NCBI RefSeq assembly: GCF_003143935.1
Contig: NZ_QFRX01000001.1
Coordinates: 502,983 to 566,982, forward strand
DNA length: 64,000 nucleotides
Origin: Streptomyces sp. Act143
Lineage (GTDB): Bacteria > Actinomycetota > Actinomycetes > Streptomycetales > Streptomycetaceae
Direction: 5' to 3'
In this document: one piece after another, positions 57,341-64,000 of the stretch
Position numbering within the stretch: the stretch's first letter is position 1
How the letters are laid out: each line of letters opens with the position of its first letter
Translations under genes and position numbers: made by a program
Notes under the pieces: generated by a model
Seen by the model: only the letters and a program-made list of their open reading frames with translations
The model's database searches: none
Told to the model about the DNA's origin: nothing

Positions 57341-57598
57341 CCCGGCCTCCCGACCGTACGTCCCGGAACCGCCCCAACGGACGGACCGACTGTCACAGCG
57401 TGACCATCCACCGCTCAGGGTGCGGCCGTACCGCTACGCGCGTCAACCACGCGCGCACTCGCCTTCCGGTGGCCGAGGCGGACGGCCATGCCCCCGGACG
57501 TTCACGCCGCGGACCGAACAGAGCAGAGGGATCGGCCGAAACCGGTCTCCGTCGCATCGCGAAAGGCCGGACAGGGCGGGCGCGGATCGAAGCCGGGC

Positions 57599-57633
57599 AC
57601 CCGTTCCCGGCGGAGCAGCCGCCGGGAACGGGT
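57599..57633 (-). terminator. terminator after the DUF4232 lipoprotein gene
   Basis: A perfect 15-bp stem, ACCCGTTCCCGGCGG with CCGCCGGGAACGGGT, and a 5-base AGCAG loop lie eight bases past the stop codon. The rest of the 300-base gap to 57340 holds the promoter of the carboxypeptidase gene and nothing else that I recognise. Confidence 0.88.
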
Positions 57634-57640
57634 GTGCCGG

Positions 57641-58357
57641 TCAGAAGTCGTCCGCGCCGTTGCGGAGCTCAGGGGTCCAGTAGCCGATCAGTGCCTGGGC
57701 CGGGTCGGCGGCGATGCCGTCCGATCCGGGCGCGGAGACGGCGATGACCGTCGAGTCGCCCTCCAGCATGAGGGAGAACGCCGACACGGGTTCGTTGTCC
57801 TCGTCGGTTCCGCCGTTCGAGACCTTGAGCAGGGCGTAGGCGGGAGCCCCCGCGGCCAGTACGACCGGGGCGGCGGGCTTGCTCTTGGCGACGGCAGGGA
57901 CGTCCTGCTTGTGGCTCTCCAGGAGCTGGACGTGAGGGAAGCCCGCCAGGCGGCAGGAGTGCCCCGAGGTGTTCTTCGCGGTGAGCACGAGGTGGGTGTA
58001 GGGCGGCCCGTCCTGCTTGGCCGCGGTGATGGTCACGTCGGCGGCGGAACACACCGGCGTGGAGGTGCTCGTCTGCCGGCCGCTGGAGTTGTCGGAGCCG
58101 GTCGAGCTGCCGGAGCCGTTGGAACTGCCGGAGCTGTTCGAGTCCGCCGTGCCCGAGGACTTGCCCGACCCCGTCGAACCGGCGGAGTCCGTGGTCGTCG
58201 CTGCCGCGGAGGCGCCGTCCGTCACCGTCGCGGTGGTCGAAGCGGGCGGCGTGGCCGCGGCCTTGTCGTCGTCTCCGCCCTGGCAGGCGGTGAGGGAAAG
58301 GGCGAGTGCCGTTCCGGCGACAGCCAGCATCGTGGAACGGGTGAAGAAGGCGGTCAT
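57641..58357 (-). CDS. DUF4232 lipoprotein
   Basis: 238 residues. The lipoprotein signal carries the lipobox LTAC, followed by ~75 residues of Ser/Thr/Gly-rich linker. The C-terminal DUF4232 domain (~100-238) starts VCSAADVTITAAKQDGPPYT and contains LTAKNTSGHSCRLAGFPHVQ, with the two Cys typical of the family. DUF4232 proteins are abundant secreted or lipid-anchored proteins of actinomycetes; their function is unknown. Confidence 0.85.
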   Translation of the reverse strand: MTAFFTRSTMLAVAGTALALSLTACQGGDDDKAAATPPASTTATVTDGASAAATTTDSAGSTGSGKSSGTADSNSSGSSNGSGSSTGSDNSSGRQTSTSTPVCSAADVTITAAKQDGPPYTHLVLTAKNTSGHSCRLAGFPHVQLLESHKQDVPAVAKSKPAAPVVLAAGAPAYALLKVSNGGTDEDNEPVSAFSLMLEGDSTVIAVSAPGSDGIAADPAQALIGYWTPELRNGADDF

Positions 58358-58540
58358 GATGGGTTCCCCCGCTGAGGTGGTGCAGAGCCGTCGGCCTGTT
58401 GCCGACGGCCAGGATGGTCTGGTGGGCGTGACGCGCGCGGCAGGCCGTCCGCGCCCGAACTTGAGCGCATGGGGCCTGCGGCGCCTTGCGCGTCGGACTT
58501 CAGTTGATCACCGCGACACCTCCGCCACCAGGCGGTTCTA

Positions 58541-58574
58541 CCGGCAGAACTACCGTCCGTCATACTTCTGCCGG
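58541..58574. promoter_or_regulatory. inverted repeat upstream of the STAND regulator gene
   Basis: CCGGCAGAA (58541-58549) and TTCTGCCGG (58566-58574) form 9-bp arms around a 16-base spacer, ending 42 bases before the GTG start. This is consistent with an operator for autoregulation or a promoter-flanking element. Confidence 0.5.
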
Positions 58575-58615
58575 AGGCTCGCGCAGGGGGAGCCGGACGA
58601 TCGGGGATCTCAGCG

Positions 58616-60949
58616 GTGCGCTCTGCCATACCGGCCGGCGACGAGTTCAGGCAGCAACTACGGCACTTCAGGACCCGTGCCGGGCTCAGTCAGGAGGCGC
58701 TCTCCGAGGCAGCCGGAGTCAGTGTCAGGGCAGTGGCCGACATGGAACGCGGGCGCACCCTCGGGCCGCAGCGCCGCACGGTCCAGGCTCTCGCCCAGGC
58801 CCTGGGGCTGAGCGAGGACGAGGCCGCGGGTCTGGAGAAGTCGGCCGCGCTGGGGCGACCGCGTCCCCGCACCGCCACGAGTCCGGCCGGGCCCGTCGCC
58901 CTGGCTCTGCCGCGCGACATCCGGGACTTCACCGCACGCGGCCCCGCACTCGCCCGGCTGCTGGAGCTGGCGGCTGGCCTCGGGGACACGGACCCGGGCG
59001 GCAACGAGCCCACGGTCTCCGCGGTTTCCTTGATCACGGGACAACCCGGGCTGGGCAAGACGGCGTTCGCCGTCCATGCCGCGCACCGCCTCGGCCCGCA
59101 CTTCCCCGACGGACAGTTCGCTGTCGACCTGCGCGGCATGGACGCCGAACCGACATCGCCCAGGGATGCGCTGGCCAGGCTCCTCGGCGCCATGGGCATC
59201 GCCGACGGCGCGCTGCCCAGCACTCTCGACGAGCGTGCCGCCATGTGGCGTTCGCTGCTGCGCGACCGCCGGGTGCTCCTGCTGCTCGACAACGCCCTCG
59301 ACGAGGACCAGGTCCTCCCCCTGCTGCCCGGTACCGGCCCGTCGCTGACCCTGGTCACCAGCCGCAACTCCCTGGCGGGCCTGGATTCCGTCCACCGCAC
59401 CGATCTGGCACTGCTGCGGCGTGAGGAGGCCGTGGAACTGCTCACACGCATCCTCGGACCGGAACGCGTCCAGGCCGAGGCCCAGGCCGCCCGCGACCTC
59501 GCCGACCTGTGCGGACACCTGCCGCTGGCGGTCCGCATCGCGGGCCAGCGCCTGCTCAGCCGGCCGCACGAACGCCTCGCCAAACTCGCCGCCCGGCTGG
59601 CCGCCGAGGGGCGCCGCCTCGACGGCCTCGAGGCCGGAAGCCTGCGGGTGCGTGCCGCCTTCGCCCTGTCCTATCGTCAACTCCCGCCTGACACCCGGAC
59701 CTTCCTGCGCCGCGCCGCGCTGGCCGCCGGGCCCGACTTCGGTCCCGAGACCGGCGCCCTGCTCGCCGGGCTCACCTTCGACGAGGCCGTCGCCTGCGCC
59801 GAGGACCTCACCGACGCCGGGCTGCTCCAGAGCGACGCCGTCGCCGAGCGGTACCGCTTCCACGATCTGCTCCGGCTCTACGCCCTCGAACAGACCGAGG
59901 CGGAGGACGGTCCCGAGGTCCGTGACGCCGCCCTGGACCGTACGGCGCGCTGGATGCTCGCCCGGGCCACCGCAGCCGCCCTGCACTACGAGGCCCACCG
60001 GGAACGGGCCGTGCGCGCCGCTGACCCCGATCCCGACTCGGCGCCGACCGGCAAGAGCGAGGCACGGGCCTGGCTGGAGGCCGAACGGGCGCAGTGGCTC
60101 GCCGCGCTGCACCGAGCGCACCGGTCAGGTTGGCACCGGGAGGTGCTGGACACGGCGGAGGCCATGCACTGGTTCTCCGACATGACCCAGCACTGGGAGC
60201 AATGGGTGGAGGTGTTCTCCTGCGCCACCGACTCGGCCCGCGCGCTGGGTGACCGCCGGCAGGAGGCGGTGCACCTCAACTATCTCGCCTGGGCCCACAA
60301 TCTCTGCGCTCACAACCCCGAGGCGGCCCTGGCCTCGGCCGACGCCGCCCTGGAGGCGGCCCGGGACTGCGGGGACGGCCTGCAAGAGGGCTGGGCGCTC
60401 GGCTACGGCGCGGGCGCGCTCCACCGACAGGGCCGAGCGGAGGACGCGCACGACCGGCTGCGGGAGTCGGCCCGCTGCCTCGCCGCGCTGGACTCGCCCG
60501 AGGCCCGGCTGGCCGAACTGACCATCCTCAACACCCTGGGCAACCTGCTGCGGCACCTGGGCCGGGCCGCCGAGGCGCTGGAGATCCACCGCCGCAGCGA
60601 GCAGATCTGCCGGACGGGGGTCCCCGGCCGTACCGACGAGTTGGTGGCCCTGTACCACGCGGTCGCCCGGCAGCAGATCGGCAACGACCTCGTGGCCCTG
60701 GAACGCTGGCACGAGGCCGAAGCTCCATTGCGGCAGGCGCTCGCCGACTTCGAGGCGGCACACATGCCCGTCTGGGCCGAACACGCCCGGGTCGACCTCG
60801 GGCGAGCGCTCAGCGGAACCCGGCATCCCGAAGCCCGGCAGACGCTTCGCACCGCCAGGGATGCGCTGGCGGAACTGAAAAGCCCCCTCCACGCCGAGGC
60901 CGCGGCTGCTCTCGCCGCCCTTGACGAAGCCTCCGCCCCCAGCAGATGA
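58616..60949 (+). CDS. XRE-NB-ARC-TPR (STAND) transcriptional regulator
   Basis: 777 residues from the GTG at 58616. An N-terminal XRE helix-turn-helix (~8-62: FRQQLRHFRTRAGLSQEALS ... VSVRAVADMERGRT) is joined to an NB-ARC ATPase with P-loop GQPGLGKTA (~145) and Walker B-like RVLLLLDNALDED, a winged-helix region, and a C-terminal TPR array (~560-770: EAALASADAALEAARDCGDG; AEALEIHRRSEQICR). Streptomyces uses such STAND proteins as switch-like regulators of secondary metabolism and development. No biosynthetic cluster is adjacent. The downstream gene is a decayed decarboxylase. Confidence 0.9.
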   Translation: MRSAIPAGDEFRQQLRHFRTRAGLSQEALSEAAGVSVRAVADMERGRTLGPQRRTVQALAQALGLSEDEAAGLEKSAALGRPRPRTATSPAGPVALALPRDIRDFTARGPALARLLELAAGLGDTDPGGNEPTVSAVSLITGQPGLGKTAFAVHAAHRLGPHFPDGQFAVDLRGMDAEPTSPRDALARLLGAMGIADGALPSTLDERAAMWRSLLRDRRVLLLLDNALDEDQVLPLLPGTGPSLTLVTSRNSLAGLDSVHRTDLALLRREEAVELLTRILGPERVQAEAQAARDLADLCGHLPLAVRIAGQRLLSRPHERLAKLAARLAAEGRRLDGLEAGSLRVRAAFALSYRQLPPDTRTFLRRAALAAGPDFGPETGALLAGLTFDEAVACAEDLTDAGLLQSDAVAERYRFHDLLRLYALEQTEAEDGPEVRDAALDRTARWMLARATAAALHYEAHRERAVRAADPDPDSAPTGKSEARAWLEAERAQWLAALHRAHRSGWHREVLDTAEAMHWFSDMTQHWEQWVEVFSCATDSARALGDRRQEAVHLNYLAWAHNLCAHNPEAALASADAALEAARDCGDGLQEGWALGYGAGALHRQGRAEDAHDRLRESARCLAALDSPEARLAELTILNTLGNLLRHLGRAAEALEIHRRSEQICRTGVPGRTDELVALYHAVARQQIGNDLVALERWHEAEAPLRQALADFEAAHMPVWAEHARVDLGRALSGTRHPEARQTLRTARDALAELKSPLHAEAAAALAALDEASAPSR

Positions 60950-61220
60950 AGCGGAGGCGGCCCCCTCCCCGCGCACGGGGTGCTTGAGGTCGTCGCTGCC
61001 GACACGGCCTCGGTCCGGACGCGCCGGTGCACGCGCTTCTCGCGGCCACCGGCACTGCATCAGCGCAGCGAGGCGGCCCCGGGTGTCGGCCGCCTCTCTC
61101 AGCCCGCGATCGAGTCCAGTTGTTCCGCGCCGCCGGGCGCAGCGCCCGCAGGTCACCGCCCGGCGGTTCCTGGAGCAGCGGGATGGCGCGCGCGGCCCGG
61201 TCGTCCCCGGTGGCGTGCAC

Positions 61221-62092
61221 CGCGTCGGTGGCCGCGTATCGGCGGCCGGTACCTGCCGTTCCTGCGCCGGACCGGCCGCGCGGTCGAGCCCTTCGACCTG
61301 TCGGTGCCCGGCGTCACCTCGCTCTCCGTCGATCTGCACAAGTACGGCTACACCGACAAGGGCGCCTCCGTGGTCCTGTACCGCGACGCCGGGCTCCGCC
61401 GCCACCAGTACTTCGCCCACGCGCGCTGGCCCGGCTGTCCGGTGGTCAACCCGACGTCCAGGGCACCAAGTCGGGCGGACTGCCGGCGCAGGCCTGAGCC
61501 GTACTGCGGTACATCGGGGACGACGGCTGCACCGCACTCAACGCTCAGGTGGCCGAGGCAGCCGAGTCCCTCCTGGGGGACTGCGCGCGATGGACGGCGT
61601 ACGCGTTCTCGGCGAACCGACCGCCGGACTGGTCGCGTTCACGGCGACCGGCCCGAACGGCACGCCCGACGTCGGCCTCGTCCTGCACGTCGCCGACGAG
61701 ATGCGCGCCCGAAGCTGGTACCTCCAGCCCCAGTTGTCGTACGAGGACCTGCCGCCCCATCTGCATCTGACGCTGACCCCCGCGACCCGCGACCGGGTAC
61801 CGGAGCTGCTCGCCGACCTCGCGGCCTCGCTCGACGCGGCCCGCGCCCTCGGCCCCTCACCGTCGACCCCGGCCTGTCCGAACTGGCGGCCGGGCTGGAT
61901 CCCGACGCACTGACGCCGGAGGAGATCGGCGGTCTGCTCGCCTTCGCCGGCCTGGGCGAGGGAGGGGACGGAGGTCCGAGCGGAGCGCTGCCTGACCGGA
62001 CGGCGCCTGTGCTGGGGCCGCTGGACGCGCTGCCGCCCCGGCTGAAGGACCGGTTGCCGGCGGAGTTCGTGGGCTCGGTGTTCCGGATCTGA
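61221..62092 (+). pseudogene. decayed group II PLP-dependent decarboxylase
   Basis: Pieces of a glutamate/aspartate-decarboxylase or sphingosine-phosphate-lyase-like enzyme are spread over all three frames. IGGRYLPFLRRTGRAVEPFD and SVDLHKYGYTDKGASVVLYR (with the Schiff-base Lys) lie in one frame. GTKSGGLPAQA, an in-frame TGA where Trp is expected, then AVLRYIGDDG lie in a second. VRVLGEPTAGLVAFT and MRARSWYLQPQLSYEDLP lie in a third, and the tail (GLDPDALTPEEIGGLLAFAG) returns to the first. The N-terminal half is missing. It is clearly non-functional. Confidence 0.8.
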
Positions 62093-62115
62093 CTCAGGCG
62101 CGGAACACCGAGCCC
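62071..62115. terminator. terminator between decarboxylase remnant and ThuA-lectin gene
   Basis: Perfect 15-bp arms (GGGCTCGGTGTTCCG at 62071-62085 and its complement at 62101-62115) surround a 15-base loop containing the pseudogene's stop codon. It lies nine bases past the stop codon of the minus-strand gene ending at 62125 and can act in both directions. Confidence 0.82.
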
Positions 62116-62124
62116 CTCAACACC

Positions 62125-63906
62125 TCAGGGAAGGGTCCACTTCTGGTTGGGGCCGGTGTGGCAGGTCCACAGATGGACCGGGGTGCCGTCGTTCCAGGTA
62201 CCGCCGGAAGCGTCAAGGCACTTGCCGGACTGGGGATTGCGCACCGTTCCGTCCGACTGCGGCGCCCACCGCTGCGCCCCCGTGCCGTTGCACGTCCACA
62301 ACTGGATCTTCGTACCGTCGGCGCTCCCGCCCCCGGACACATCCAGACACTTGCCCAGCGCCCGCACCGTACCGTCCGAACCCACCGTCCAGCTCTGGGC
62401 GCTGGTCCCGTTGCAGGTCCACAGCTGAATCTGCGTACCGTCCGCCGTCCCGGCGTTCGCCACGTCCAGACACTTGCCGTTCACCCCCTTCACCGGACCC
62501 GAGACGGGGCCGGGAGGGGTGTCGCCCTCCGCGTCGATCCGGATGTTGCGGAACGCGACTTCATCGCCGTCGCCATGGTTCTGGATGCCTATGTAGCCCT
62601 GTTGGAGACTGCGGGCGGGGTCGGTGTTGGTGAAGTCGTTGATCTTCGTCCCGTTGAGGAAGATCTCCAGTCGTTCGCCGGTGACACGGAGTTCGTACGT
62701 GTTCCACTCCCCCGGCGGATTCAGTGCCGCGTCGCGTGCCGCGAGGTCGGCGGACTGGAACCCGTACACGGCGCCGGTGGTCCGGTCGGCCGCGTCGGTG
62801 GCGTCGATCTGTATCTCGTACCCGTTGTTCACCGCGGACCAGGGGTCGTCGGAGGCGGGGAAGCCGAGAAGGACACCGGAGTTGTCGTCGCCCGCGGCCT
62901 TCCAGTCGAGCTTGAGCGAGTAGTCGCCGGTGAACTCCTTGGCCGCGTACCAGAGCATGCCCAGGCCGCCGTAGGAGGTGAGGCTGCCGTCGGCGAGGGT
63001 GAAGCCGCCGGGGCCCGCCTGCCGCCAGCCGGTGGTGGCGGAGCCGTCGAAGAGGGAGGTGTAGCCGTTCTCCGGGCGGCAGTCCGCCTCGGTCATGCCC
63101 GCGGCCCAGCGAATGCCGCCCAGGAGGTGCCGCCGGAAGGCGGGGTCGCTGTACGACTCCTCGGTGTGGCCGCCTCCGGTGTAGAACGCCCGGCCCCCTC
63201 GGTAGTCCTTGCACCAGGCGATCGGATGGTCGCCGGACATGTTCCCGCCCGTGTAGCTGGACTCGTCGAGGGAGGCGAGCACGTGGGCGGTGGTGCGGGG
63301 GTTGGTGCGGTAGTTGTACCACTCGTCGGTGCGCTGCCAGGTGGAGCCGAGGTGGGCGGTGGCGTCGTGGGCCCGGTCCTCGACCTTGACGGTGGCCGGC
63401 TGGATGGCGGGGTGGGAGTGGAACAGGGCTCCGGCCAGGCCCTCGTAGAAGGGCCAGTCGTACTCGGTGTCGGCGGCCGCGTGGATGCCGACGTATCCGC
63501 CGCCGCCGTTGATGTACTGCTCGAAGGCGGTCTGCTGGGCGTCGCCGAGGACGTCTCCGGTCGTGGAGAGGAAGACGACCGCCTTGTACTGGGCGAGGTT
63601 GCCCGTGGTGAACACCTGGGGGTCCTCGGAGGCGTCCACGGTGAAGTTGTTGGCCGTGCCGAGGGCCTGCAGTGCCGAGATGCCCTCGTCGATGGACGAG
63701 TGTCTGAAGCCCGCGGTCCGGGAGTACACGAGGATCTTGTACGCCGGGTCGGCCGCCGCGGCGGTCGCGGCGAGGGCGGTCGGTTGCGCCGGGCGGGTCG
63801 CGCCGGCGGGCTGGTCCGTCCGCTCGGGCCCGGCGGCGGCTTGCGGGGCCAGGCAGAGCAGGAGGCCGGTGAGCAGGCCGATGGTCGCTGTGAGTCGCGT
63901 ACGCAT
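62125..63906 (-). CDS. exported ThuA-DUF1080-ricin lectin protein
   Basis: 593 residues from the ATG at 63906, with AAAGGAGG about ten bases upstream. Signal peptide ~1-28, then a ThuA-like (class I glutamine-amidotransferase fold) domain (~55-285: ILVYSRTAGFRHSSIDEGIS, YVGIHAAADTEYDWPFYEGL). A DUF1080/3-keto-disaccharide hydrolase-type beta-sandwich (~290-450: YTSLFDGSATTGWRQAGPGG, EWNTYELRVTGERLEIFLNG) follows, then a ricin-B lectin with three QxW repeats (~465-593). Such proteins are thought to act on oxidised or keto-sugars outside the cell. The upstream gene, cut by the window edge, ends in a nearly identical lectin repeat 18 bases before this start. Confidence 0.88.
   Translation of the reverse strand: MRTRLTATIGLLTGLLLCLAPQAAAGPERTDQPAGATRPAQPTALAATAAAADPAYKILVYSRTAGFRHSSIDEGISALQALGTANNFTVDASEDPQVFTTGNLAQYKAVVFLSTTGDVLGDAQQTAFEQYINGGGGYVGIHAAADTEYDWPFYEGLAGALFHSHPAIQPATVKVEDRAHDATAHLGSTWQRTDEWYNYRTNPRTTAHVLASLDESSYTGGNMSGDHPIAWCKDYRGGRAFYTGGGHTEESYSDPAFRRHLLGGIRWAAGMTEADCRPENGYTSLFDGSATTGWRQAGPGGFTLADGSLTSYGGLGMLWYAAKEFTGDYSLKLDWKAAGDDNSGVLLGFPASDDPWSAVNNGYEIQIDATDAADRTTGAVYGFQSADLAARDAALNPPGEWNTYELRVTGERLEIFLNGTKINDFTNTDPARSLQQGYIGIQNHGDGDEVAFRNIRIDAEGDTPPGPVSGPVKGVNGKCLDVANAGTADGTQIQLWTCNGTSAQSWTVGSDGTVRALGKCLDVSGGGSADGTKIQLWTCNGTGAQRWAPQSDGTVRNPQSGKCLDASGGTWNDGTPVHLWTCHTGPNQKWTLP
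62127..62201. repeat. 75-bp near-identical lectin-tail repeat (other copy at 63926-64000)
   Basis: The last 25 codons of the ThuA-lectin gene match the last 25 codons of the gene at the right edge, base for base except one (GGGTCC versus GGATCC, Thr versus Ile). The match runs off the window end, so its full length is unknown. It indicates recent duplication or gene conversion. Confidence 0.95.
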
Positions 63907-63923
63907 GTCAGGTCGCCTCCTTT

Positions 63924-64000
63924 CTAGGGAAGGATCCACTTCTGGTTGGGGCCGGTGTGGCAGGTCCACAGATGGACCGGGGTGCCGTCGTTCCAGGTAC
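63924..64000 (-). CDS. C-terminus of a secreted ricin-lectin protein (partial)
   Basis: Only the last ~25 codons are in the window, ending GPNQKWILP before a TAG at 63924-63926. They form the final QxW repeat of a ricin-type lectin, nearly identical to the end of the ThuA-DUF1080 protein encoded immediately downstream. The upstream domains, probably a glycosidase or related enzyme, lie beyond the window. With only 17 bases between the stop and the next ATG, the two genes are likely one operon. Confidence 0.85.
   Translation of the reverse strand, partial: TWNDGTPVHLWTCHTGPNQKWILP

Overview
The window is very GC-rich with G/C-biased third codon positions, GTG starts, GGAGG-type ribosome binding sites and many Sec/Tat-exported proteins. 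It carries WhiB, ANTAR, XRE-STAND, DUF5937 and DUF3253 genes. Together these point to a Streptomyces (or close actinomycete) chromosome, probably an arm: much of the content is accessory carbohydrate and peptide scavenging, and several decayed genes are present. No rRNA, tRNA, CRISPR array or transposase was seen.

Layout. 1-3.7 kb: start of an exported protein, a secreted protein paired with an I36-type protease inhibitor, a DUF5937 regulator, a lectin remnant and a VOC protein. 3.95-20.7 kb: a one-directional (minus) catabolic locus. It holds a sugar-binding lipoprotein, two MalF/MalG-type permeases, a GH13 alpha-glucosidase, a LacI regulator and three exported parallel beta-helix glycosidases that look like GH87 alpha-1,3-glucanases (mycodextranases), two of them with large carbohydrate-binding shells. 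The simplest reading is a fungal alpha-1,3-glucan/nigeran utilisation system: secreted enzymes cut the polymer, the ABC importer takes up oligosaccharides, GH13 finishes them inside the cell, and LacI controls the set. 21.3-31.5 kb: an MFS pump with a divergent TetR and a three-site operator, DUF3253, a UBP zinc finger-DUF427 fusion, WhiB, a truncated TspO, an AlkB alkane hydroxylase with divergent TetR, a methyltransferase, an AraC-GyrI regulator with a possible internal start, and a GAF-ANTAR protein.

31.6-39.6 kb: a second nutrient island with two exported S51 (cyanophycinase-like) peptidases, a polar amino-acid ABC importer, an M20 peptidase and an RpiR regulator. The genes from the binding protein to the M20 peptidase overlap or nearly abut. 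This suggests scavenging of a cyanophycin-like or beta-linked peptide polymer. 39.8-45.9 kb: an NlpC/P60 cell-wall hydrolase, then an arabinan pair (GH127 and GH62, both with lectin modules) that shares a TTCG-N6-CGAA motif, then a small secreted lectin-like protein.

46-64 kb: a second DUF5937 regulator, a decayed crcB-DUF190 pair, a ppa-eno operon, an intact DUF190 gene, an SRPBCC protein, a YdeP-like molybdopterin oxidoreductase, a sigma-like membrane protein, an M15 carboxypeptidase, a DUF4232 lipoprotein, an XRE-NB-ARC-TPR regulator, a decayed PLP decarboxylase, and an exported ThuA-DUF1080-lectin protein followed at the edge by another gene with a nearly identical lectin tail. Strong hairpins close most transcription units.
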